Below the pieces are notes generated by a model. That model was not told the origin of the DNA. It searched no databases and saw only the letters and a program-made list of their open reading frames with translations. The position numbers were made by a program, and so were the translations under genes. From Plastoroseomonas arctica (GTDB lineage: Bacteria; Pseudomonadota; Alphaproteobacteria; Acetobacterales; Acetobacteraceae): DNA of 64,000 bases. Positions 31,001-35,188 of the stretch are shown here, piece after piece; positions within the stretch are counted from its first letter, which is position 1, and each line of letters begins with the position of its first letter. Location of the stretch: NCBI RefSeq assembly GCF_018128965.1, contig NZ_JAAEDH010000009.1:98178-162177 (forward strand). The letters are read 5' to 3'.

Positions 31001-32083
31001 GCCGGCACGGTCACGCTGTTCGGCGGCAGCGGCATCCTCGTCCAGGGCGGCGTCACGGCGCCCATCGTGAACGCCACGACCGGGGGGGTGTTCAGCCTCG
31101 CGGGCGGTGCCATTGCGGCCGGCCTCGCTGCGCCGGGGGTCATCGACGTGACCTCGGGCGCGTTGCAGACCAACAGCGGCAGCCTCTCGGCGCACACCAT
31201 CCTGCTGCGCTCGAGCTCCACCGCCGACATCTCGGGCACCACCTTCAACGCGACCGAACTGGTCAGCGTCACTGCCGCCGGCGCGATGAACCTCAACGAC
31301 CCGGTGGTGAACGCCAACGCCGCGCAGTTCCGCACGCCGGGCTTCCTGGCCCTCAGTGGCGGCAACTACACGCTCGGCCGCGTGGTGGTCTTCGCCGGTG
31401 CCGCCGGCATCTCGACCGGCGCACCCACCGTGGTGCGCAGCCGCAACGCCGGCACCTTCCCGGGCGTCGTCTACGACACCCGCCAGAGCCTCGCCGGCTA
31501 TGACCCGCTGACGATCGTGCAGGCCGATATCTTCGGGGTCCCTGTCAATGACCAGCCGACCCAGGTGCGCACGCCCAATGCCGACCTGCCGGGCGATTTT
31601 GGCCCCTCGAGCAATGCGCCAGCCGGCAATGCGCAGGTCCGCCTCGACGCGCTGCAAAGCCCGGTCTTCCTGCTGCTCGACGGCGGCAGCTTCACCGCCG
31701 TCTTCAACACCGCCGGCCGGGTCGGCGTGCATGGGCGCGGCGGCGGCAGCCAGGGCACCGGCGTGCTGGTGGATCCCTTCGGGCGGCGCCTCGAGGGCCA
31801 GGCCACGGCGAGCCTCGCGGATGCGACGCGGCCGGCCACGGGGTCGGAGATCTCCCGCTTCCGGGTGAATGACTGCGTCATCTCCTCGTTCAACTGCGTG
31901 GCACCCACGCAGGTGATCGTGATCCCTGTCACCGTGCCCTCGATCCCGCCGCTGGTCTTCGGCGTCGGCGGCCGCGACCCCGACGCGGTGAGCCCGAACG
32001 TCGCCGAGGAATGGAGCGTGCGGGACGACTCCGACAAATGCCGGGACCCGCTGGCGCTGACGAGCGACCCCGAATGTCGCTGA
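16001..32083 (+). CDS. Giant TpsA exoprotein (filamentous haemagglutinin-type)
   Basis: 5360 residues in one uninterrupted frame. An extended signal peptide (cut near AQAQA, about residue 51) precedes a TPS secretion domain (about 52-300) with AINWQGFSVGAGNTVQF, NQSGIVFARG (132-141), GRITVMDRGIAVLAG and GRVVLAGAEAFTLDL. The remainder is Gly/Ala/Thr/Ser-rich with a beta-helix-like pattern (runs of GxITQxxGxI and TLSAG). Two repeat families occur (listed separately). The last ~70 residues are different: four cysteines at 5292, 5299, 5347 and 5359, the only ones found on reading the protein. GAGG about ten bases upstream supports the ATG. The partner pore is the gene before it. Expected roles are adhesion, biofilm or contact functions; no toxin domain was recognised at the C-terminus. 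Confidence 0.9.
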   Translation: MAQRAAPRPLASASLRNTPQTGPVAASRGWLLRTTALLPVALASFAAQAQAPTGGQVVAGQAGIAQSGTRTTITQSTDRAAINWQGFSVGAGNTVQFQQPGAGSWTLNRVVGPDPSVIAGRITANGGVALVNQSGIVFARGAQVDVGSLIATAPGITNENFMAGRMRFDQPANPGAQVRNDGRITVMDRGIAVLAGPRVTNTGEIRARLGRVVLAGAEAFTLDLAGDGLISIDITQAVRGGGAGVVTNEGLIEANGGSVLLTAAAAGDLVEGLVRNTGTIRANTEAGQAGQVALRGTGGGVDVTGRIEATGAAGQRGGAIAAQSNEAVRVANGAVVDASGGAGGGTVLVGTTGVGRNQTMARSTTVERGAVIRADATVLGQGGTIAINSTEATLVEGTLSARGGAQGGNGGFVEISGQGVLTINQAPVDVTATNGAMGSILLDPQRIRITNAAAGGSDTVAPGAPAAGGTVSAVTAPDTGAVLVRTADIAAVTGNLILEATLGITVEAAVTKLAGDLTLNTLAAAGTAGLTGIEIGAGISLTAGSFAANTAGAFTIAASGVALNGGFVSTGGSVAAGGSASVTATGAASFGGGLSGATSVTVTAGSITQTAGSITANAGGGAVNLNSAGAIAQSGGGSIAAGTLTVRGTAGGTTSAGTLNLNRTTNAIATLNALTAGALNVASGGPTLTVAQAVSISSGLVSITANSGTSLSIGGAVGGTAAVTLAGDAVAVGANISGQAITLTAASGAITQTLGAISASGGAASLTLQASGTISQSGGTITTGALSALGATGGASNATSIALGQTGNAITGITVLQATGAVSVNAGAGAVSLADASSSTSIALTATGTATLTGTIAAPSVTITAGAITQSGGSITANTGAATLALNSDGAIAQSGTSSIAAGTLTVRGTAGAATSASSLDLNRSTNAIGTLNALTAGTLNVASGGATLTINRAISSTSGAVSVLGNSGTDLVVASAGGGVSGTANVTLRGDSITLDAGVTGGSGAIVGLELRSGGVLTGSGVVSAAGTGTVRIGADTASSALRISGTGTAGTVSLSATTLNLVSAGTLALGVDAAGTTTAGNVTIATALNTAGSTALSIRGSGTVSIGDDLTANGVSVTSIGSTVGQSTGTIAGGAGGVAIAGNGTVTLDGIITGQVIALTSTTANITQTGGAITASGGAASLTLAAAGTISQSGGTMAAGSLTAVGAGGTGTAAGSINLNRTGNAFATVAEARSGAALTIHTGSGAASIATVNAVGDVTLTGTGATTLTGAISGANIAISATTSITQTGGSVNAGAGDVALLSNGTISQSGGTITTGGLTIAGSSNTRSGVVTLNQATNAIAGITDARSTGAMTINGGAGAMSVGVANATGLLTLATGTTATLTGAIAGNGVSISAAGAISQTGGSVDSNGGALTLRSDGTIGQTGGSMAGATLTLGGITPGTRSGAVTLGRSANAIDAVTDARSTGAMTIHTGSSTLAVTNADATGLLTLTSSGNASLAGTLAGNGVTITADNITQTAGSIAGGAGTVTLQSNGAVTQNGGTISGAALSVAGSAGGTTAATSVNINQAGNTFTSIGSARASGSLTIRSDAATLAVGLTAGNDITIRGGGASTAITLTGTMTATGVGSNNVTLRTNGTIAQNAGAIITGDTLTIGGASVTNATSATLTEANVVGSVSANVSGALAFTTTQAFNTGGNTVNAGSLTLTASSITVAIGDTLSVSTGDLILVGTTGSGTAISVAGTLTGVAGQRIVLRADSLAISSLTGLITANGLAAIEVGPRTGSRNMVLGAPLAGTLSLDTGTLAALIAAAPGRLQFGETVIGGSTVRGTDVTAAAGGNGVQVAAGTTRLVVVTDGDIAVDAPFTVSALGAGSVELRATGSIAGAGTIVTGTGGLVIRGADGTTNSSAGTVNLTQVGNQVQRLDARSSAAIFVANQATNIIIRQARGTSVVIDADTRVLSVEAGGTGGLGITATTGNAALRATSITLNNDVAAGNGQTLTVQIAGGGTLTGAGVLSASGGTVEIGPSSATTIAASATGVAAAVLNNAVATTVRLGRSTFNGGATVTATTTTIDSAVTRTGSGTLAVIGGAITLNAGLSAGSLALTSTSGALVLGTTTLIASTPGTGRVTLDAATAISQTGGGISAAEFTAIARGGAISLTAGSNAIGSVVGGVTVGTNANGFADTTRGLFATANIGLASTMGLTVAGGIESRGGNITLAAASIDQQARIFASDLATLTATGVGGLAVNGALLANTLTLASGGAVTQNASGSIGPSSAGSTALVIQGTGGPGSSAGGAVTLTQANAIGSLTAAATGALAVTSSNGAGLVVGGASGAGVSLAAASLSLTSAVNAGAGTASLTATTGGITQTSAGRITAAALTVSAAGSVVLDAGDAGRATPTLWNQVGTLGAVTVTGAGNDFTFHTTPALTLTNAIGVAGAVLIASNGTLSQTAGAITGASLALAANGTVTLAGTINTGSGQTTITSATGAVTQTGGGITAGNLAAQGTTLDFAAGTNALSGTLALRATTGAINIDQSGSVTLGSINAATVTGTATIGGLSAGGAITVSAAGLTSVSSPITAGGALVLRTDALALGAGVAVSGSSIAVGPRTAGQAIEIGSADTGTTLGFDATTLARLTAPGVALTIGETLIGARVTAGDVTINAALTTSGSLTVLSNGNISLPGAVSASIAVFSATGSVIQPDNAAGVGGTYSASTSLTTSTGTIVNAGGAIDLRAPANTLNLFAAQTTSGDLRVATTGTLSVTSAGSRPVPGGGVTNVNGASAAGDVFLQASSITSDAAIAAQAGGTITLRADTMALGAAITATGGTVALETLTLGGAPRPITLGAEVANTLSLTQAELNQVTTGTLVIGRFNGTEASAITVNAAGIAVPGTVGSLRLIGASLTLDGNLTATGKAIDARIAGLTSSGGGIIGASSFTLRGLAGGTSDGGAVNVGGSNLITTLDISSAGAVSLALNANGGTVAVTQLRGSSVNVAVTNGNLSVNGASASTSGAFSLTGATSLTTSATITAANGLTLSGGTVTIGAAVTATAGAASLTATSGALTLNSTITTLGGGASFAGAGGTLVNAAVSVTGGNAGFSGAGLTSIGAGTITASGNVTLTNTGTVTVGGDINATGGGVSITGATVFDNTAPITGQTGVTISAGTVTTERLITATTGAVSLTSTAGLLSVQGGVTTLSGGASFAGAGGTSVTSAISVTNGGASFSGAGFTSGAAGTITVAGGNVTFTNTGTVTIGGAVTNSTGSVSITGATSVSSTAAISASTGLTLTAGSLLIGGDLSVTGTGTAALTSTTGAITLNAGLTTTNGGATIGSAGLTTVNAPISVTGGGLGFTGVGLTANATLSVSGGNLTIANTGAVDILATVGNTSGSVSITGATTLTTTANITGQTGLTLSAGSLLIGGALSVTGPGNAALTATTGSITLNAGLTVANGGATFASTTATTVNGAVSITGGGLGFTGVGFTSTSAGSLTVAGGNLTIANTGTVGIAGTVSDTTGSVSVTGATTLTTTAGIAGQTGLTLSAGSLLIGGALSVTGAGNASLTATVSTITLNAGLTVANGSASFTSAAATTVNGAVNVTSGGLGFTGAGFTSTGAGTLTVAGGNFTIANTGTVAVGGTVVDSTGSVSVTGATALTTTATITGQTGVTLTAGSVTTGATVTATTGAAALTSTAGDLTLNAGVTTLAGGATFASGAGATFVNGPVSVTGGNAGFTGTGFTSTAPGTITVANGDLTIANSGTVTIGGALLTTTGSIAINGATILNVNATINAASGLTLSAGTMTINSAISLKSGPLGLITTVGDLTINASVTTLNGSATLSSAGATLVNAPISITGGALAISGVGFTSTAAGTLTVTTTNALTIANTGTVTIGGAISDAGGAVSITGAATLATTAAITGQTGVTLSAGGVTLGAAVTANTGNVGITGTAGAITANAAVTATAGNVTLDASRAIVLNGAITSLAGGTITLNAGAAAGTAADSITQTAAGILGGTGGGTTNLLLAGRSLDAGVTLTAANRIATLDAQARGALAVTSTGALGVTRANSSGGGAGTSSVALTAASLSLAGTVNATTLGAVTLNALSGSITQLATGIVTGASLSGAATGGVALNTANNVVSSTGAFTLGADFALLSTVGLTVTSPLSTPGNAIVLTAASLAIQGALTAGTVTLSATAGGITQGNAGIITTPSLVANATAGVSLNAGDAAASQTTAWNQVTTLASGSGGSGGFTLRNSRDLSVAGTVTVGSGQVLRLDVTGTPVFEATSVLGAPAGTIIVAASGPVDLRGAMTAGLTTLTSATGPVTQTTGTITGGLAVQANGAIDIQNPGNAITNLSANAIGGRVDILSGTAMTVVSSANVALHGGATTTIAGVSGTTAFLTGPGLTLNAAVTATAGDVQLRADAMAIAAGVNATAGEVRIEQLTLGATPRGISLGVEDPNALSLTTSELAAINTPTLILGRSTGAGAAAIAGQITISGATSVPGSVTTTLRLLGSGIAVNGTLSATGTAVTELRALTQSITSTTGGVSGQTLIATAPFGSVTLSALNDFANVTGSSNAGGSFTYRDANGFQIIAPGISAAAVSLTAETGTITQAAGAPIIAGSLFALARTGSALLDGGSAASGGPDLNQVGSLAGGGAAAGGVFRLRNAAGFTISGTLDNGAGGALGTAQLFAPSGAIVQTGGLIRANRLEVTLPGGGASFGAVNAIASLGTSTIAGDLVLVNAGSLALTGPVDVGSAAGGPASATSLILGSGSLTQGAGARLRTDVLLASAPGGDVLLTAGGSNSINDLSQIGILAGVTAGGTVNIRLGLPTLVVGLVGAGSTTGTPSGAVTLEAPGITIGQPGQGGTLIRGGTVVLRTQPGFDGPALAGTGSIIQQGGAVEANNLSLSAPSGNIVLDRAENRFTALAAGTSSDGSVSANSLVAGGTIDITEGGAGFTVQSGIASGGATRLTTGNALTFNVATALSAPISLTAGGLLTIAPGGQLTSAGTVTLFGGSGILVQGGVTAPIVNATTGGVFSLAGGAIAAGLAAPGVIDVTSGALQTNSGSLSAHTILLRSSSTADISGTTFNATELVSVTAAGAMNLNDPVVNANAAQFRTPGFLALSGGNYTLGRVVVFAGAAGISTGAPTVVRSRNAGTFPGVVYDTRQSLAGYDPLTIVQADIFGVPVNDQPTQVRTPNADLPGDFGPSSNAPAGNAQVRLDALQSPVFLLLDGGSFTAVFNTAGRVGVHGRGGGSQGTGVLVDPFGRRLEGQATASLADATRPATGSEISRFRVNDCVISSFNCVAPTQVIVIPVTVPSIPPLVFGVGGRDPDAVSPNVAEEWSVRDDSDKCRDPLALTSDPECR
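17800..20800 (+). repeat. TpsA repeat family I (about 115-119 residues)
   Basis: Degenerate repeats anchored on ITQ-type motifs at residues 607, 750, 868, 1168, 1287, 1402 and 1517; most intervals are 115-119 residues. Each unit runs ITQ..GSI.A.GG...L...G.I.QSGG.I..G.LT..G, then an N-A-I/F segment such as RTTNAIATLNALTAG. The copies are coding and diverged, consistent with ancient tandem duplication of a beta-helix unit. Confidence 0.7.
25000..27800 (+). repeat. TpsA repeat family II (seven units, 127 residues)
   Basis: Seven tandem units anchored on the asparagine of TNTGTV/ANTGTV at residues 3123, 3249, 3374, 3501, 3628, 3755 and 3882 (bases 25367, 25745, 26120, 26501, 26882, 27263, 27644). 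Spacing is 126, 125, 127, 127, 127, 127 residues. Each unit has GSVSITGAT, ITGQTGLTLSAG, LTLNAGVTTL, VNAPISVTGG and GFTSTAAGTLTV blocks. The last four intervals are exactly 381 bases, indicating younger duplications than family I. Confidence 0.8.
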
Positions 32084-35000
32084 GACACATGATGCCCGGG
32101 CGCTGGATCGCCGCGACGCTCCTGACCCTGCTCGGCGCCTGCGCCGCGCCGCCGCCCGAGGCCTATGTCGGCCGCGGCGGCACCCAGGCGGGCCAGCCCG
32201 CGGGCAATGATTCGCGCGGCGATGCCTGCACCGTGCAGACCGGCCGGCAGCCGCCGGCGGACCGCCCCGTGCGCCGCGCGCAGGAAGTCTATTGCGGCGG
32301 CTGGAGCCAGGCGGCGGCGCGCATCATCCAGCTCTCGGGCTCGACCTCAGCCGGCGATCTTGACCAGCTCGCCGCCGGCGGGTTGTGGCGCTCCTGGCTC
32401 GACCAGCGGGTGACCTGCGGCGCGCCGACCAGCACCACGGTGGGCTCGGGTGCCGCGGCGAGGCTGCTAACCTGCACGCGTCGCGCCGGAGGCTGGCCGC
32501 ATATCGCCCTCGTGATAGCGGGACCCGACGGGCCGGTGGTCGCCGACGGCGTCGCGACGGCCACACCGGTGATCGAACGCCTGGCCCTGGGCCAGCAGGC
32601 GAGCGGGGCCGATGCCGGCTCGCGCTCCGCCGCCATGCAGCTTGCCGTCACGCGCCTCGCGGCGGATGCCTTCCGCACCGGCGATGTCGGCCGCTACGAG
32701 GAGCTCATGCGGCTCGGCGCCGAGCTGAACCAGACCGAGAACTTCACCGGCGCCGAGGAAGCCTATCGGGCCGCGCTGGCCGTGCAGGAACGCGTGCTGG
32801 GGCGCGACAACCCCAACATCGTGGGCGCCCTGCTCGGCCTCGCCGTGAACATCTCGAACCAGCAGCGCGCGCGCGAGGCCCAGATCCTGCTCGATCGCGC
32901 CGGCGAACTCGCGCCGCGCGCTGCGGACCGCATCGCGACGGCGCGGCACCTGCACTATTCCGGCCTGGTCGCGCTAAACCGCGGCGACGCGGCCGAGGCG
33001 ATCCCGATCTTCGAGCGCGCCGAGGCGGCCTATACCCGCGAAATGCCCGCCGAGGCGCTGGCCGAAGGCGCCGGCGCCGGCGTGGTCGCCGACCCCGTCG
33101 TGCAATCGGCCATCCTGGGTCTCGCCGAGGCCAAGCGGAACCGGGCACTCGCCATGGTGCGCGCGGGTCGCTCGGGCGAGGCCGGCGCGCTGATCGCGCA
33201 GTCGCGCGGCATCCTGCGCAATGCCGGGCTGGAGGCGACGGTCACGATCGGCCGCTCGCTGCGCACCCAGGCCGATGCCGAGGCGCGCAGCGGACGCGCG
33301 GATTCCGCGGCCCGCCTGCTCGAACAGGCCGCGAACCGCTTCGCCGTCGCCGTCCCCGGCGAACGTCCCGAGGCCATCACGCTGTTCCTCGCCGGCCGCC
33401 AGCGCTTCGTCACCGGCAGGCGGGCCGAGGCGCTGTCCGCCTTCCGCGCGGGGGCCGCCATCGTCCGCGCCCGCCAGGTCGCGCTGCCGGTCGAGGCGGT
33501 GATCCCCTATCTGGACGCGCTCGACGAGGAGGCGAACTCCAACGCTGGGCAGGACCAGGCGCTGCGGGCGGAGATGTTTGCCGCCGCCCAGCTCGCCCAG
33601 CGCGGCACCACCGCGCGCTTCGTCCAGCAGGCGAGTGCGCGCGTTGGCGCGGCCGGCGGCGACCCCCGCGTGGCTGAGGCAGTGCGCGGCCTGCAGGAGG
33701 CCGACCGCGCTCTGCGCACCCTGTTCGCCGAACGCGATTCCGCTGGCGCCGGCAATGCCGATCTCGACGCCCGCATCAACGCCGCGCAGATCCGCCGCAA
33801 CGAGGCGGAGGGCGAAGTCGCCGCCGCCGCCCCCGGCTACCGGCAATTGCTGCTGAGCGCCGTCGATGCCCCCGCCGTCGCGCGGGTGCTCGCGCCCGAC
33901 GAGGCGCTGGTGACCATGCTGCTCGGCCCGCGCCACGGCTACGTCATGGCGATCCGCGGTGGCCGGGTGAGTGCGGTGCGCACCGCACTCGGCGAGACCG
34001 AGGCGGAGCAGCGTGTGGTGCGCCTGCGCGCCTCGATCGAGCTGAACCAGCAGGGCCAGGTGCCGGAATTCTCCATCGCCGAATCGCGCGCGCTTTATGA
34101 CGCGCTGATCGCGCCGGTCGCCGCGGCGACAGATGGGGCGGCGACGCTGATCATCGCCCCCGACGGGCCGCTGCTCTCGGTGCCCTTCGGGCTGCTGCTG
34201 GCCGGCCCGGCGGAGCGCGACACGCTGGGGTCCGCCCCGTTCCTGATCCGCCGACATGCCGTGGTGCACGTGCCCAGCCCGCAGACGCTGGCCACGCTGC
34301 GCGCCGCTTCGGGCGGCTCCGCGGCACCGCTGCCCTATATCGGCTTCGGCGATTTCACCCCGCCTTCCCAGGCGCAGCTGGCGCGCAGCTTCCCCGCTGA
34401 CCGCTGCGGGACCGATGCGCGCAATGCGACCGGCCTGGGGCGCCTGCCCGGGACCCGTGCCGAGGTGCTCGCCGCGCGCCAGCTCACCGGCGCGAGCCCG
34501 GATTCCGTGATCATGGGCGCGGATTTCACGCAGGCGCGGTTCCGCGCGGCCAATCTCGGGCAATACCGCATCGTCCACCTCGCGACCCACGCGCTGCTCG
34601 CCGGCGAGATCAACTGCCTGCCCGAGCCCACCATCGTGCTGACGCCGCCGGCCAACGCGGCCGATGCGAACGCGTCGTTCATGCGCGCCTCCGAGGTGAT
34701 GAACATCCGCATGGACGCGGACCTCGTCATCCTCTCCGCCTGCAACACCGGCGGTGCGGCGGGTGCCGGCGGCGAGGCGCTGTCGGGCCTCGCGCGGTCG
34801 TTCTTCTACGCCGGCGCGCGCGGCCTGCTCATCACCCACTGGGCCGTCGATGACGGTGCCGCCTCGCTGATCGTGGCGGATTCCATTCGCCGCCAGAGCC
34901 AGGAGGGCGGCACCTCCGCGGCCGCGCTGCGCGGCGCGCAGATCCTGCTGCTCGACGAGGCCGGGCGGCGCCTGCCGGCCAACTTCGCCCATCCCTACTA

Positions 35001-35100
35001 CTGGGCGCCCTTCGCGCTGATCGGCGATGGCAAGCGTGCGCCCGCCGCCGCGCCATTGCGCCGCGCGGCGGCCGACACCGCCAGCGCGCGCATTCTCTGA
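32074..35100 (+). CDS. TPR-CHAT (caspase-like) lipoprotein
   Basis: 1008 residues. The N-terminus has a lipoprotein signal with lipobox LGAC (Cys23), so the protein is probably lipid-anchored in the cell envelope. A cysteine-containing region follows, then TPR-like helices (about 205-330: LGAELNQTENFTGAEEAYRAALAVQ and following), further helical repeats, and a C-terminal CHAT protease domain. The probable catalytic His is H839 in RIVHLATHALLAGE and the Cys is C890 in LVILSACNTGG. CHAT belongs to clan CD with caspases and separase. The ATG overlaps the tpsA stop by ten bases, implying coupled translation; later ATGs at 32089 and 32092 would also keep the signal. Substrate unknown. Confidence 0.88.
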   Translation: MSLRHMMPGRWIAATLLTLLGACAAPPPEAYVGRGGTQAGQPAGNDSRGDACTVQTGRQPPADRPVRRAQEVYCGGWSQAAARIIQLSGSTSAGDLDQLAAGGLWRSWLDQRVTCGAPTSTTVGSGAAARLLTCTRRAGGWPHIALVIAGPDGPVVADGVATATPVIERLALGQQASGADAGSRSAAMQLAVTRLAADAFRTGDVGRYEELMRLGAELNQTENFTGAEEAYRAALAVQERVLGRDNPNIVGALLGLAVNISNQQRAREAQILLDRAGELAPRAADRIATARHLHYSGLVALNRGDAAEAIPIFERAEAAYTREMPAEALAEGAGAGVVADPVVQSAILGLAEAKRNRALAMVRAGRSGEAGALIAQSRGILRNAGLEATVTIGRSLRTQADAEARSGRADSAARLLEQAANRFAVAVPGERPEAITLFLAGRQRFVTGRRAEALSAFRAGAAIVRARQVALPVEAVIPYLDALDEEANSNAGQDQALRAEMFAAAQLAQRGTTARFVQQASARVGAAGGDPRVAEAVRGLQEADRALRTLFAERDSAGAGNADLDARINAAQIRRNEAEGEVAAAAPGYRQLLLSAVDAPAVARVLAPDEALVTMLLGPRHGYVMAIRGGRVSAVRTALGETEAEQRVVRLRASIELNQQGQVPEFSIAESRALYDALIAPVAAATDGAATLIIAPDGPLLSVPFGLLLAGPAERDTLGSAPFLIRRHAVVHVPSPQTLATLRAASGGSAAPLPYIGFGDFTPPSQAQLARSFPADRCGTDARNATGLGRLPGTRAEVLAARQLTGASPDSVIMGADFTQARFRAANLGQYRIVHLATHALLAGEINCLPEPTIVLTPPANAADANASFMRASEVMNIRMDADLVILSACNTGGAAGAGGEALSGLARSFFYAGARGLLITHWAVDDGAASLIVADSIRRQSQEGGTSAAALRGAQILLLDEAGRRLPANFAHPYYWAPFALIGDGKRAPAAAPLRRAAADTASARIL

Positions 35101-35126
35101 TGCGCCTTCGCGGGGCGCATCCGCTG

Positions 35127-35156
35127 GCGACAGCGAAAGGAATTCGCGTCTATAAC
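35127..35156 (+). promoter_or_regulatory. Possible sigma70-type promoter before the kinase gene
   Basis: GCGACA (35127-35132) and TATAAC (35151-35156) with an 18-base spacer lie in the 88-base gap between the CHAT gene and the kinase. TATAAC is a five-of-six match to the -10 box. If real, the kinase can be expressed apart from the tps genes. Confidence 0.35.
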
Positions 35157-35188
35157 AAGCCCCTGACGAAAACCTGCAGCGGGGTTCG

